Origin: Bradyrhizobium sp. LTSP885
GTDB taxonomy: Bacteria; Pseudomonadota; Alphaproteobacteria; Rhizobiales; Xanthobacteraceae
Direction of reading: 5' to 3'
Length of the DNA: 64,000 nt
Assembly: GCF_000938305.1 (NCBI RefSeq)
Contig: NZ_JYMT01000042.1
Span: 434,001 to 498,000, forward strand
The notes beneath the pieces were generated by a model. The model was given only the letters and a program-made list of their open reading frames with translations. It was not told where the DNA came from and did not search any database. Shown piece by piece: positions 48,178 to 56,662 of the stretch; the first letter of the stretch is position 1; the number at the start of each line of letters is the position of its first letter. The translations under genes and the position numbers were made by a program.

Positions 48178-49479
48178 TTAGACCCCCTCATGCGCTGATA
48201 GCGCCGCCGCGACCGCCCAGACGGCGAAGCCCGACAGCGCCAATCCCGCACCGACCAGGCCGGTGGACGCCCAGCCATAACCCGCGGCGACGGCCATTCC
48301 GCCCAGCCACGGCCCCAGCGCGTTGGCGACGTTGAAGGCGGAGTGGTTGAGCGCAGCGGCGAGGCTTTGCGCTTCGCCTGCCACGTCCATCAGCCTGGTT
48401 TGCAGCACGGTGGCGAGCCCCCCGCCCAGCCCGATCAGCAGCACATCGATCAGCAGCGTCCAGAAATTCGCCGCCGCCAGCGGATACAGCGCCAGCGTCG
48501 CCGCTGACCACAGCAACAGCCCGCCCGCCGTGGCCATCAAGGCGCGGTCGGCGAAGCGCGGCACGATGATGTTGCCGGCCGTGAGACCCGCACCGAACAC
48601 GCACAGCGCCACCGGCACCAGCGCAGGCGACACATGCGTCACCGCCAGCATCGTCGAGGCCAGATAAGTGTAGACGGAGAACAACCCGCCGAAGCCCACG
48701 GCGCCGATCGCCAGCGTCAGCCAGACGTGCTTGCGTCCGAGCGCGGAGAGTTCGCGCAACGGGCTCGCCCCGGTGTTGACGGTGTCACGCGGGGCGAACA
48801 CCGCGACCAGGATCGCGGTCAGCAGCGCAAGCCCGGCGACGATCGCGAACGCCCAGCGCCAGCCGATCATCTGGCCAACCCCGTTGGCCAGCGGGACGCC
48901 GACGGTGGTAGCGATGGTCAGGCCCAGCAGCACGCGCCCCACCGCGCTGGTACGCTTGTCCATCGGGACCAGCGAGGCGGCGACCAGCATGGCGATCCCG
49001 AAATAGGCGCCATGCGGCAACCCGGCGAGGAAGCGCAGCGCCAGCATGGTGTGATAATCCGGCGCCAGACCTGAGAGGCCGTTCATCAGCGCGAAGAAGC
49101 CCATCAGCGCGATCAGCAGCGTCCGCCGTGTGACACGCGCCGACAGCACGGCGATAACAGGCGCGCCCACCACGACGCCAAGGGCGTAAGCGCTGATCGC
49201 GTGGCCGGCCATGGGCTCGCTGATGTGCAGATCGCGTGCGAAGAACGGCAGCAGGCTCATGGTGGCGAATTCGGCAATGCCGATGGCGAAACCGCCCATC
49301 GCCAGCGCGAGATGAACGATGCCCGGATGGAACACTCTGGCGGTGTCCTGGGCCGCGGTGTCCCGGGCAACGGTGTCCGGCTTCACACTGGCGTCACCAT
49401 CGAGCGAGGTGCGCCGGGCCGGCTGCTCCATCGGGAGGTCCAGCGGTTCCCGCCGCTGCTTGTTGAGACGCTGGGACAT
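48178..49479 (-). CDS. MFS drug/sugar efflux transporter (AraJ/DHA1 type)
   Basis: A 433-residue transporter with about 12 membrane segments following a polar 50-residue N-terminus. LALAMGGFAIGIAEFATMSLLPFFARDLHIS is the classic AraJ/YdhP start. The motif A analogue is VIAVLSARVTRRTLLIALM, and the antiporter motif C analogue is GWRWAFAIVAGLALL. It probably exports sugars or drugs. ATG 49479 is chosen with GGAA upstream; an upstream extension adds Arg-rich residues that look non-coding. Confidence 0.82.
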   Translation of the reverse strand: MSQRLNKQRREPLDLPMEQPARRTSLDGDASVKPDTVARDTAAQDTARVFHPGIVHLALAMGGFAIGIAEFATMSLLPFFARDLHISEPMAGHAISAYALGVVVGAPVIAVLSARVTRRTLLIALMGFFALMNGLSGLAPDYHTMLALRFLAGLPHGAYFGIAMLVAASLVPMDKRTSAVGRVLLGLTIATTVGVPLANGVGQMIGWRWAFAIVAGLALLTAILVAVFAPRDTVNTGASPLRELSALGRKHVWLTLAIGAVGFGGLFSVYTYLASTMLAVTHVSPALVPVALCVFGAGLTAGNIIVPRFADRALMATAGGLLLWSAATLALYPLAAANFWTLLIDVLLIGLGGGLATVLQTRLMDVAGEAQSLAAALNHSAFNVANALGPWLGGMAVAAGYGWASTGLVGAGLALSGFAVWAVAAALSAHEGV

Positions 49480-49730
49480 TGGCCGAATTCCATGATTGCG
49501 AACGGCGGCCAGGGTTCGCGAACGCACACGCGCGCGTTTGCGCATCGACGGCGCGTGAACGCGCTTTCGTCTGGCCTCCCATGTTGGTTCTTTGATTGTG
49601 CTTCGATGTCGGGGTCGCACACGAAGCGCAGGACCACCAGAGCGACAAATCGCTATCAGCCAGACACTATCGCATGGCGCCGCATCTTGAATGAAGCCAC
49701 AGACCTCAGGTGCTGCGGCCGTTCCGACAA
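49480..49730. other. Gap between the MFS gene and a dispersed repeat
   Basis: About 250 bases without a convincing gene, holding the MFS promoter. Together with the repeat and terminator to 49863 the gene-free interval is 384 bases. No regulator site was recognised. Confidence 0.35.
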
Positions 49731-49799
49731 GCTTTGGATTCTTGTTTGACGCGTTTTCTTCACGCGAACCGGTGTCCACTTCGCTCGAAAACGCTCTAA
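49731..49799. repeat. Second copy of the dispersed repeat, inverted
   Basis: The minus-strand reading (AGCGTTTTCGAGCGAAGTGG, then ACCGGTTCGCGTGAAGAAAA) matches 33992-34058 apart from a few substitutions and a one-base indel. The hairpin tail seen in the first copy is missing here, so this is a truncated copy. Confidence 0.8.
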
Positions 49800-49803
49800 C
49801 TGA

Positions 49804-49829
49804 AAAAGGCGCCCCTTCGGGCGCCTTTT
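49804..49829. terminator. Rho-independent terminator of the IalB-type gene
   Basis: AAAAGGCGCCC (49804-49814) and GGGCGCCTTTT (49819-49829) form a perfect 11-bp stem with loop CTTC. On the minus strand TTTTT follows, 35 bases past the IalB-type stop; on the plus strand TTTT also follows. Confidence 0.9.
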
Positions 49830-49863
49830 GTTTTGCGGTATTCCCGCGCGCTTGCTTGCGCGC

Positions 49864-50703
49864 TTACTTGGCTGCCGGATTGGCCGGAGCCGGTGCGGCC
49901 CCACCCTGCCCGCCGGCTTCGAGCTTCTTGCGTTGCTCTTCGGCGCGCTTCTGCAATTCTTCCTGCAGCTTCTTCTGGGTTTCCTCGAACTGCTTCGGGT
50001 CGGTGGCGGGGCCGTCATAGGCCTTGGCGAACTCACCGTTGAGCGGCAGCGGCAGCGTCAGCGGCGCGCCATTCGAGTTGATCGCCTGGACCACCAGATT
50101 CTGGCCCTTCTTCAGGTTGGCGATCATTTCCGGCGTCGCCTCATAGTCCGACATACAGCCGTTCTGGAAGCAGATCACATAGGGGGACTGCTGCGGCGGA
50201 TTGCCGTCGATGATGATGCGGGTGCCGTGAACGAGTTGCATGCCGAGCGGCAGCGTCACGCGCAGGATCTTCTTCGGCTCGCCTTCCGGCTCGATGACAA
50301 CGGCAGCGATCACAGGCTGACCAGATTCGATGCGGCCGTCCTTGCCGGTGAAGCAGACCTGCTTGGCGGTGGCTTCCTGGCCCTTCAGGCAGAACTTGGT
50401 CCAGGGGGCGTAGATGAGCTGGATCTGCTGATCCGGCGGCGGCGGCTGTGCTCCCGCGACGGGCGGCGGAGCGGCCTGGGACTGCTGCGGAGCCGCGGGT
50501 GCAGGGGCCGGCGCAGGCGCTGCCTTCTGGGCCGCCTTCGGTGCCGCCTTGGGCGCAGCCTTCGGTGCCGCGGGCGCCGGCGCTGCGGGCTGCTGGGCCT
50601 GAGCGGCAGGAACCAGGAGCGCTGCGGACAGTGCCGTTGCCGCCATCAGGGCGACAATTCGCCCATGCGGCCGAACCGGGGCGGCCAAGATACGAAAATT
50701 CAT
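49864..50703 (-). CDS. Invasion-associated locus B (IalB) family exported protein
   Basis: A 279-residue exported protein. The signal peptide VALMAATALSAALLVPAAQA is followed by an Ala/Pro/Lys repeat (KAAPKAAPKAAPKAAQ) and a Pro-rich linker. The IalB domain then runs from WTKFCLKGQEATAKQVCFTGKDG through LRVTLPLGMQLVHGTRIIID and CFQNGCMSDYEAT, with paired Cys. The C-terminus is a Lys/Glu-rich helix (QFEETQKKLQEELQKRAEEQRKKLE). IalB was named in Bartonella; in free-living relatives its role in the envelope is unknown. Confidence 0.85.
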   Translation of the reverse strand: MNFRILAAPVRPHGRIVALMAATALSAALLVPAAQAQQPAAPAPAAPKAAPKAAPKAAQKAAPAPAPAPAAPQQSQAAPPPVAGAQPPPPDQQIQLIYAPWTKFCLKGQEATAKQVCFTGKDGRIESGQPVIAAVVIEPEGEPKKILRVTLPLGMQLVHGTRIIIDGNPPQQSPYVICFQNGCMSDYEATPEMIANLKKGQNLVVQAINSNGAPLTLPLPLNGEFAKAYDGPATDPKQFEETQKKLQEELQKRAEEQRKKLEAGGQGGAAPAPANPAAK

Positions 50704-50876
50704 TGCGGAAAACCCTTTCTGAACGGCAGCGCCCGAAACCGCTGCAGGCGCCGACACATAGCCGCGAAACACAGCTGCTCGCGCGGCTGTCTCCTAGTCA
50801 ATTGAGGCGGATACGTGACAAGTGTTCCCGCCGGATCAATTGCACGCCTTCAATACAGCGGCGGACGGAAAGATCA

Positions 50877-52841
50877 ATGGCGACAAGCGTGTTTGCGAGG
50901 ATGTCACGGCGAGTTGCGGCAGCCTGTGGTAAAGCTCCCCGCGTGACGTCTTGCGAATCAAATCCGGCGCCTCATCCGCTCGTTGCCGGGCGTATCGGAC
51001 GCCACGCATTGGCCTGGCTCTCCCTCGCCTCGACCCTTGGCTTGACCTTGGCCCTCCTGACAACAGGACCGGCCCCTGCGGCCGCGGCCGAGAGCACCGC
51101 AATCGCAATGCACGGCAAGCCGGCGCTGCCGCCCGACTTCGACCATCTGCCCTACGTCAACCCCGATGCGCCCAAGGGCGGCCGGCTGGTGCAGAGCCCC
51201 CGGGAGGGCACCTTCGACAGCCTCAATCCCCTGATTGTCAGGGGTCTCGCCGTGCAACAGCTCCGGGGCTACGCCTATGAGCGCGGCTATGTCTACGAAA
51301 GCCTGATGGTGAGGAGCAATGACGAGGCCTTCACCCTGTACGGCCTGCTCGCCCGCAGCGTCGAGACTGACGATTCACGGAGCTATGTCACCTTCCACAT
51401 CGACCCCCGTGCCCGCTTTTCCGACGGCCAGCCCGTCACCGCCGACGACGCGCTGTTCTCTCTGGCGTTGTTGCGCGACCACGGCCGCCCGCTGCATCAC
51501 CAGTATTATTCCAAGGTCGCAAAGGCCGAAGCGCTTGATCGGCTTACGGTGCGGTTCGATTTTGGCGGCGTCCCGGATCGCGAATTGCCGCTGATCCTCG
51601 GCCTGATGCCGATCCTGCCGCGCCACGCCACTGATCCCGCGACATTCGAGGAGACCACATTGGCTCCGCCGATCGGCTCCGGCCCGTACCGCGTGACTGA
51701 TGTCAAGCCCGGCACCAGCGTGACCTTCACCCGCAATCCCGATTATTGGGGGCGCGACCTGCCCGTGAACCGCGGCCTCTGGAATTTTGACGAGATCAGG
51801 CTTGATTACTACCGCGACGCCAACGGACAGTTCGAGGCGTTCAAGCGCGGCCTCTATGACTTCAGGACCGAGCCCGAGCCGCTGCGCTGGCACGACGGCT
51901 ATGACTTCCCGGCGGCGCGCAACGGCGAGGTGATCCGCGACACCATCAAGATCGGCGTTCCCTACCCGTCCGAATTCCTGGTGTTCAACACCAGGCGGCC
52001 GCTGTTTGCCGACGTCAGGGTGCGCCAAGCGCTGACGATGCTGTTCGATTTCGAATGGATCAACCACAATTACTATTTCGGACTCTATGCGCGCTCGGGC
52101 GGCTATTTCGCCGGATCGGAGCTGTCGGCCTATGGACGTCCCGCCGACGACCGCGAGCGCGAACTGCTCAAGCCGTATCTGTCGCATTTTGACCCGGACA
52201 TCCTCGAAGGCCGATACCACCTCCCCGTCACCGACGGCTCTGGTCGCGACCGCGACATCCTGCGCAAGGCGCTCGCGCTGTTGTCCGACGCCGGCTTTGA
52301 GCCCGACGGCACGGTGTTGCGCCAGCGCTCGACGGGAGCGCCGCTGACCTTCGAGATCCTGCTGACGACACGCGAGCATGAACGCATTGCGCTCGCCTAT
52401 CAGCGCGACCTGAAGCGCGCGGGCATCGACGCCGCGGTGCGGGTGGTCGATGCGGTGCAGTTCGAGCAGCGCAGGGTCAGCTATGACTTCGACATGATTC
52501 CCAACCGTTGGGACCAGTCGCTGTCGCCAGGCAATGAGCAGACGTTCTACTGGGGCGGCAAGGCCGCCGACATCCCGGGAACCCGGAATTACATGGGCGC
52601 CAGGGATCCGGCCATCGACGCCATGATCGCGGCGCTGCTGGCGGCACGGGAACGGCCGGATTTCGTCTCGGCGGTGCGGGCGCTGGATCGGACGCTGATG
52701 TCCGGCTTCTACGCTATCCCGCTTTTTAACGCCGGAGAGCAATGGATCGCACGCTGGAATCGGATAGAACGACCATCGACCACCGCGTTGTCGGGCTATT
52801 TGCCGGAAACCTGGTGGCAGAAGGCCGGCCCACCGCAGTGA
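50877..52841 (+). CDS. Family-5 extracellular binding protein (YejA-like)
   Basis: A 654-residue exported binding protein. A long N-terminus precedes the signal LSLASTLGLTLALLTTGPAPAAAAE. GKPALPPDFDHLPYVNPDAPKGGRLVQ is the YejA hallmark, followed by the family-5 pattern (FDSLNPLIVRG, GSGPYRVTDVKPGTSVTFTRNPDYWG). YejA delivers peptides such as microcin C to YejBEF; no permease genes lie nearby here, so this copy is an orphan or uses a distant transporter. ATG 50877 is chosen with GGAAAGA upstream; ATG 50901 is possible. Confidence 0.87.
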   Translation: MATSVFARMSRRVAAACGKAPRVTSCESNPAPHPLVAGRIGRHALAWLSLASTLGLTLALLTTGPAPAAAAESTAIAMHGKPALPPDFDHLPYVNPDAPKGGRLVQSPREGTFDSLNPLIVRGLAVQQLRGYAYERGYVYESLMVRSNDEAFTLYGLLARSVETDDSRSYVTFHIDPRARFSDGQPVTADDALFSLALLRDHGRPLHHQYYSKVAKAEALDRLTVRFDFGGVPDRELPLILGLMPILPRHATDPATFEETTLAPPIGSGPYRVTDVKPGTSVTFTRNPDYWGRDLPVNRGLWNFDEIRLDYYRDANGQFEAFKRGLYDFRTEPEPLRWHDGYDFPAARNGEVIRDTIKIGVPYPSEFLVFNTRRPLFADVRVRQALTMLFDFEWINHNYYFGLYARSGGYFAGSELSAYGRPADDRERELLKPYLSHFDPDILEGRYHLPVTDGSGRDRDILRKALALLSDAGFEPDGTVLRQRSTGAPLTFEILLTTREHERIALAYQRDLKRAGIDAAVRVVDAVQFEQRRVSYDFDMIPNRWDQSLSPGNEQTFYWGGKAADIPGTRNYMGARDPAIDAMIAALLAARERPDFVSAVRALDRTLMSGFYAIPLFNAGEQWIARWNRIERPSTTALSGYLPETWWQKAGPPQ

Positions 52842-52884
52842 TACGACCTGATCCGATCCAAATGATACAACGGACGTTGAACCC

Positions 52885-54396
52885 GTGACCCAGCCGATCG
52901 CCTCGCCAACGCTCGATACCCTGTTCAAGCGGATCCTGGTGCGGCAGCCCGAGGCGCTGGCGCTGGTCGATCCGCTCAACAAGCAGCGCATCACCGGACA
53001 GACGCGCAAGCGCCTGACCTATGCCCAGGCCGACCGCGCGATTTCGGCTATCGCAGCCCATTTCATCGAGAGCGGATTGCCCGCCAATTCGGTGATCGCC
53101 GTCCAATTGCCCTCTACGGTCGAGTTCGCGCTGACGGTGTTGGCGGCCCATCGCGTCGGATTGATTGTGGCGCCATTGCCGCTGCTGTGGCGGCAGGCCG
53201 AGCTGACGGTCGCGCTCAACCGCACCGCGGCGCGGGCGATCGTCACCTCCAGCAAGATCGACGGCGTCTCCTATGCCGACTTCGCCATGAACGCCGCAGC
53301 AGAGGCGTTCTCGATCCGCCATGTCTGCGGCTTCGGCGACGACCTGCCGGAAGGCATGGCCTCGCTCGATCAGGCGATCCTGCAGGACTCCAGGACATCG
53401 CGTTCGGTGATCCAGGACGGACGCAAGGCCGCGATGATTTCCTTCGACGTCACCAGCGAAGGGTTGCGTCCGGTGCCGCGCGCGCATTTCAGCCTGATCG
53501 CGGGCGGACTAGCCATGTCGCTGGAGAGCGACCTGGCACAGGGCGCCACCATCATGTCAGCTTTCGCGCCGATGTCGTTTGCCGGCCTCTGCTCGTCGCT
53601 GGTGACCTGGCTGTTGTCGAGCGGAACGCTGGTGCTGCACCACCCCTTCGATGAAGAGGTGCTCGAAACCCAGATCAACGACCACGCCTGCGACACGCTG
53701 ATTGCTCCCGCACAGCTCGCCTCGCGGCTCGACGAACACGATCTGTCGGCGCGGATGCCGAGCCTGCGCAACGTCATCGGCCTCTGGCGCGCGCCGGAAC
53801 AGGTCGCCGCCAGCGCAGCCTGGACCGCCCAGCACGCGCCCCTGACCGATGTCTACCTGTTCGGCGAAGCCGGGCATTTCTGCGCCCGCCGTAACGCGGA
53901 GGATGGATCGCCCGCCCCGATCCGGCCGGGCCCGCACGGCGCGCCGCGCGACGTGCCGGGCGCGTCGATTGCCGGCGACATCCTGCTGACGCCGAAGGGC
54001 ACGCTGGGACTGCGGGGACCGATGGTTCCCGCCGCCGCCTACGCACCATTGCCTCCGCCGGGTGACACGCTGATCGCATCGGCACCGCGCGATTTCGCCG
54101 ACACCGAATACGCCGCACGGATCGACCGGGCGACCGGCACCATCAGCATCACCGCGCCGCCGTCCGGCATCATGGCGGTCGGCGGCTACCGCTTCCTCGC
54201 GCAGGATTTGCAGGAATGGTCGCGGCGGCTCGGCCACGGCGCGCTGTTGACGGCGTTACCGGATCGGCTCAGCGGTCATCGGCTGGCCGGGCGGGCGCAG
54301 GACAATGCGCGGGCCCGTGATGCGCTGACGGAACTCGGGCTTAACCCGTTGATGGTCGAAGCTTTTCGCGATCGTACGAACGGTACGCTGACGTAA
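52885..54396 (+). CDS. Class I adenylate-forming enzyme-like protein, probably catalytically degenerate
   Basis: A 503-residue protein with the overall layout of acyl-CoA ligases: LTYAQADRAISAIAAHFIESGL at the start, VQLPSTVEFALTVLAAHRVGLIVAPLPLLWRQAEL as in the N-terminal domain. The ATP-binding loop that normally reads SGTTGxPK is here SFDVTSEGLRPVPRAH. The A5 Y-G-x-T-E is replaced by VYLFGEAGH, the A7 TGD is absent and no A10 Lys is visible. Adenylation is therefore unlikely. GTG start 52885. It lies 43 bases after the YejA-like gene, so the two may be cotranscribed. Confidence 0.7.
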   Translation: MTQPIASPTLDTLFKRILVRQPEALALVDPLNKQRITGQTRKRLTYAQADRAISAIAAHFIESGLPANSVIAVQLPSTVEFALTVLAAHRVGLIVAPLPLLWRQAELTVALNRTAARAIVTSSKIDGVSYADFAMNAAAEAFSIRHVCGFGDDLPEGMASLDQAILQDSRTSRSVIQDGRKAAMISFDVTSEGLRPVPRAHFSLIAGGLAMSLESDLAQGATIMSAFAPMSFAGLCSSLVTWLLSSGTLVLHHPFDEEVLETQINDHACDTLIAPAQLASRLDEHDLSARMPSLRNVIGLWRAPEQVAASAAWTAQHAPLTDVYLFGEAGHFCARRNAEDGSPAPIRPGPHGAPRDVPGASIAGDILLTPKGTLGLRGPMVPAAAYAPLPPPGDTLIASAPRDFADTEYAARIDRATGTISITAPPSGIMAVGGYRFLAQDLQEWSRRLGHGALLTALPDRLSGHRLAGRAQDNARARDALTELGLNPLMVEAFRDRTNGTLT

Positions 54397-54483
54397 TTCT
54401 TAACCTCGCGTTGACGCTGTATTAAGCCGGCCGGACTAGCATTGCGGCCTTTGCTGATCCGCGCATCGGTGTCGAGCTTTCGC

Positions 54484-55707
54484 ATGTCCCAACAGGGTCC
54501 GGTTCTCATCGTGTCGGCCGCCAAGCGGCCGTCATTCGCTGCTGTGCTCGATGAAGCCAAGCTGTTTCCGGTGGTTGCGACCGATTGGAACGACGCCGGG
54601 CGCGCCATCGAACAGGTGCAGCCGGCCGCCGTGATCGCCGCGCTTGATGGTATCGATGCCGCAACCTTGGCGACGCTGGCCCGCCGCGCCGCCGCCCGTG
54701 CGCCCTATCTGCCGTTGATCGCGGTCGATCCTGCGATCGCCCTGCCCGGCACCGCGATCCCGTTCTTCCAGCGCCGCAGCCATCCCGATCGTCTGGTGAC
54801 GCGGCTCAACGCATCGCTGCGCGTGCGCGGCCTGCATGCGACGGTGATGCGGCGTCAGGTGCCGCCGGTCCCGATCGCGCTGTCGGATATCGATCCGGTC
54901 GGGGAAGCAACCGCGCTCCTGATAGGTCGCGGCGGCGCCTACCCGGCGCTGTCGGTCGCACTCGGCGAACGCGCCGGCGTGGTCGGTGCGCTCAGCATCG
55001 AGGCTGCCGCCAAGCACCTCAGCAACCGCGATATCGACGGCATCGTGCTCGGCGAGGGATTTTCGTCCCGGGTGATGGATGCGTTCCTGACGGTGCTGAC
55101 TGAGGACGTCCGCTTCCGTACCTTACCCGTGGTGGTCACCACGAGCGAAGTCACGCCACGATACGATCTGGCCAACCTCGAGATCGTCCCGGCCGAGCCT
55201 GCGCGGATCGCTGACATCACATTGCCGCTGATCCGGCAGCACGCTTTCGAGGCGCGGCTCAGCCGCATGCTGCGCGCGATCGACGCCAAGGGCCTGATCG
55301 ATGCCCGCACCGGGTTGCTCACCATTTCGGCGTTCGAGCGCGATTTCGCGACCGCCGTATTCCAGATCGGCGAGCGCGGCGGCGGCCTCTCGGTGGCGCG
55401 GTTCACCTTCGACGGCGCCCAACCCCGCGCACAGTTCGATGGCGCCCGGATCATCAGCCGCCTGATGCGCCAGAGCGATTTTGGCGCCGTGCAATCAGAC
55501 GGATCGATCGTCGTCGTGTTCACCGCAACCGACCTGCGCAGCGCGCATGCGATCACGCGTCGGCTGTCGAGCGTGATGCGCCACACCCACCACGGCCGGC
55601 GCGACAGCCACGAACCCATCGTCAATGTGGTCGCGCTGCAGCCGAACGACTCAGTAAAGTCACTGCTGGCGCGGCTCAGCCAGGACGCCCAGCGCGTGGC
55701 GTCGTAG
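54484..55707 (+). CDS. PleD-like REC-REC-GGDEF protein with degenerate active site
   Basis: A 407-residue protein. Two receiver-like halves (VLIVSAAKRPSFAAVLDEAK with no clear Asp/phosphate site, then ALLIGRGGAYPALSVALGER and DIDGIVLGEGFSS) are followed by a GGDEF-like domain starting DARTGLLTISAFERDFATAV. The GGDEF loop itself reads QSDGSIVVVF, lacking the catalytic Gly-Gly-Asp/Glu-Glu, and no RxxD inhibitory site is evident. Diguanylate cyclase activity is thus unlikely; a binding or scaffolding role remains possible. ATG 54484 is preferred over the earlier TTG 54442. Confidence 0.72.
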   Translation: MSQQGPVLIVSAAKRPSFAAVLDEAKLFPVVATDWNDAGRAIEQVQPAAVIAALDGIDAATLATLARRAAARAPYLPLIAVDPAIALPGTAIPFFQRRSHPDRLVTRLNASLRVRGLHATVMRRQVPPVPIALSDIDPVGEATALLIGRGGAYPALSVALGERAGVVGALSIEAAAKHLSNRDIDGIVLGEGFSSRVMDAFLTVLTEDVRFRTLPVVVTTSEVTPRYDLANLEIVPAEPARIADITLPLIRQHAFEARLSRMLRAIDAKGLIDARTGLLTISAFERDFATAVFQIGERGGGLSVARFTFDGAQPRAQFDGARIISRLMRQSDFGAVQSDGSIVVVFTATDLRSAHAITRRLSSVMRHTHHGRRDSHEPIVNVVALQPNDSVKSLLARLSQDAQRVAS

Positions 55708-55726
55708 CCGTCCGACCGTTGAATCG

Positions 55727-56662
55727 TCACTCCGGCAGCAGTCCCATGCCTGCGGCCAGCAGCACGAGCGCTTCCATGATCATATGGGCGCAAAGCTGGG
55801 CGGCCATTCCGTTGACATCCTGTGGCGGACTGACGGTGTTGAAATCCATCGCGACAATGTTCAATCCTGAGAGACTGCGCAGTAGCTCGATCCCCTCCCG
55901 GGCGGACAGCCCGCCCCAGGCGGGCGTGCAGACGCCGGGCGCGACCGACGGATCGAAGACATCCATGTCCCAACAAAGATAGACCGGCCGCCCGCCGACC
56001 ACCTCGCTGAACTCGGCGATGGTTTGCGCAAAACCGCGCCGCATCAGTTCGTCGATGGTGACGACGCGGAAGCCGAGCGACCGCGTGTGTTCGAGCACGC
56101 CCGGGCAATAGGTGAACCCGCGCACGCCGATATGCCAGGACCGCGCGGCGTTCACGACACCTTCCTGCGCCGCGTTAGTGAATTGCGTCGCCGCATTGTA
56201 GCGATCGTCGGGCGTGTAGGGATACGCGTCGGTGTGGCTGTCGATATGCAGCGCGACGAGATCCTTGTGGTGCCGGGCAGCGGCGCGCATCAGCGGAAGC
56301 GAAACCGACCCGTCGCCGCCGATCCCGACCGGCACCGCGCCAAGCTCGAGAATGCGCGCAGCGCTTGCCTCGATCTTGACGAAGGCATCATCGATGCGGC
56401 CCGGCACCAGCGCGACGTCGCCGGCGTCGACCGCGCCGAGCAAGGTCAGCACGTCGACATCCGCAAGCGAGGGATGATAGCGGCGAATGAGCCGCGACTC
56501 CCGCCGAACCTCCGATGGCCCCTGCCGGGCGCCGACACGGAACGGGTGCGTGCCGCAATCGAACGGCACGCCGAGAATGGCGGCCCGGCTGCCGGGGCGC
56601 GGCAATCCCGCCGGCAGTCCCATGAACGTTTCCGGACCCACAAAACCTGCCGCGTCACTCAT
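55727..56662 (-). CDS. Ureohydrolase (agmatinase/arginase family) with altered first metal site
   Basis: A 311-residue ureohydrolase. The signature regions are GIGGDGSVSL (about 113-121), HIDSHTDAY (139-147) and CWDMDVFDPSVAPGVCTP (230-247). In canonical members the first reads GGDHS, whose His binds one manganese; here it is Gly118. The other five ligands (Asp141, His143, Asp145, Asp232, Asp234) are kept. Substrates of the family are arginine, agmatine, guanidinobutyrate, guanidine or formiminoglutamate. It is the last gene of an import-and-degrade operon, overlapping the M20 gene by four bases. The reaction here is undetermined. Confidence 0.85.
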   Translation of the reverse strand: MSDAAGFVGPETFMGLPAGLPRPGSRAAILGVPFDCGTHPFRVGARQGPSEVRRESRLIRRYHPSLADVDVLTLLGAVDAGDVALVPGRIDDAFVKIEASAARILELGAVPVGIGGDGSVSLPLMRAAARHHKDLVALHIDSHTDAYPYTPDDRYNAATQFTNAAQEGVVNAARSWHIGVRGFTYCPGVLEHTRSLGFRVVTIDELMRRGFAQTIAEFSEVVGGRPVYLCWDMDVFDPSVAPGVCTPAWGGLSAREGIELLRSLSGLNIVAMDFNTVSPPQDVNGMAAQLCAHMIMEALVLLAAGMGLLPE

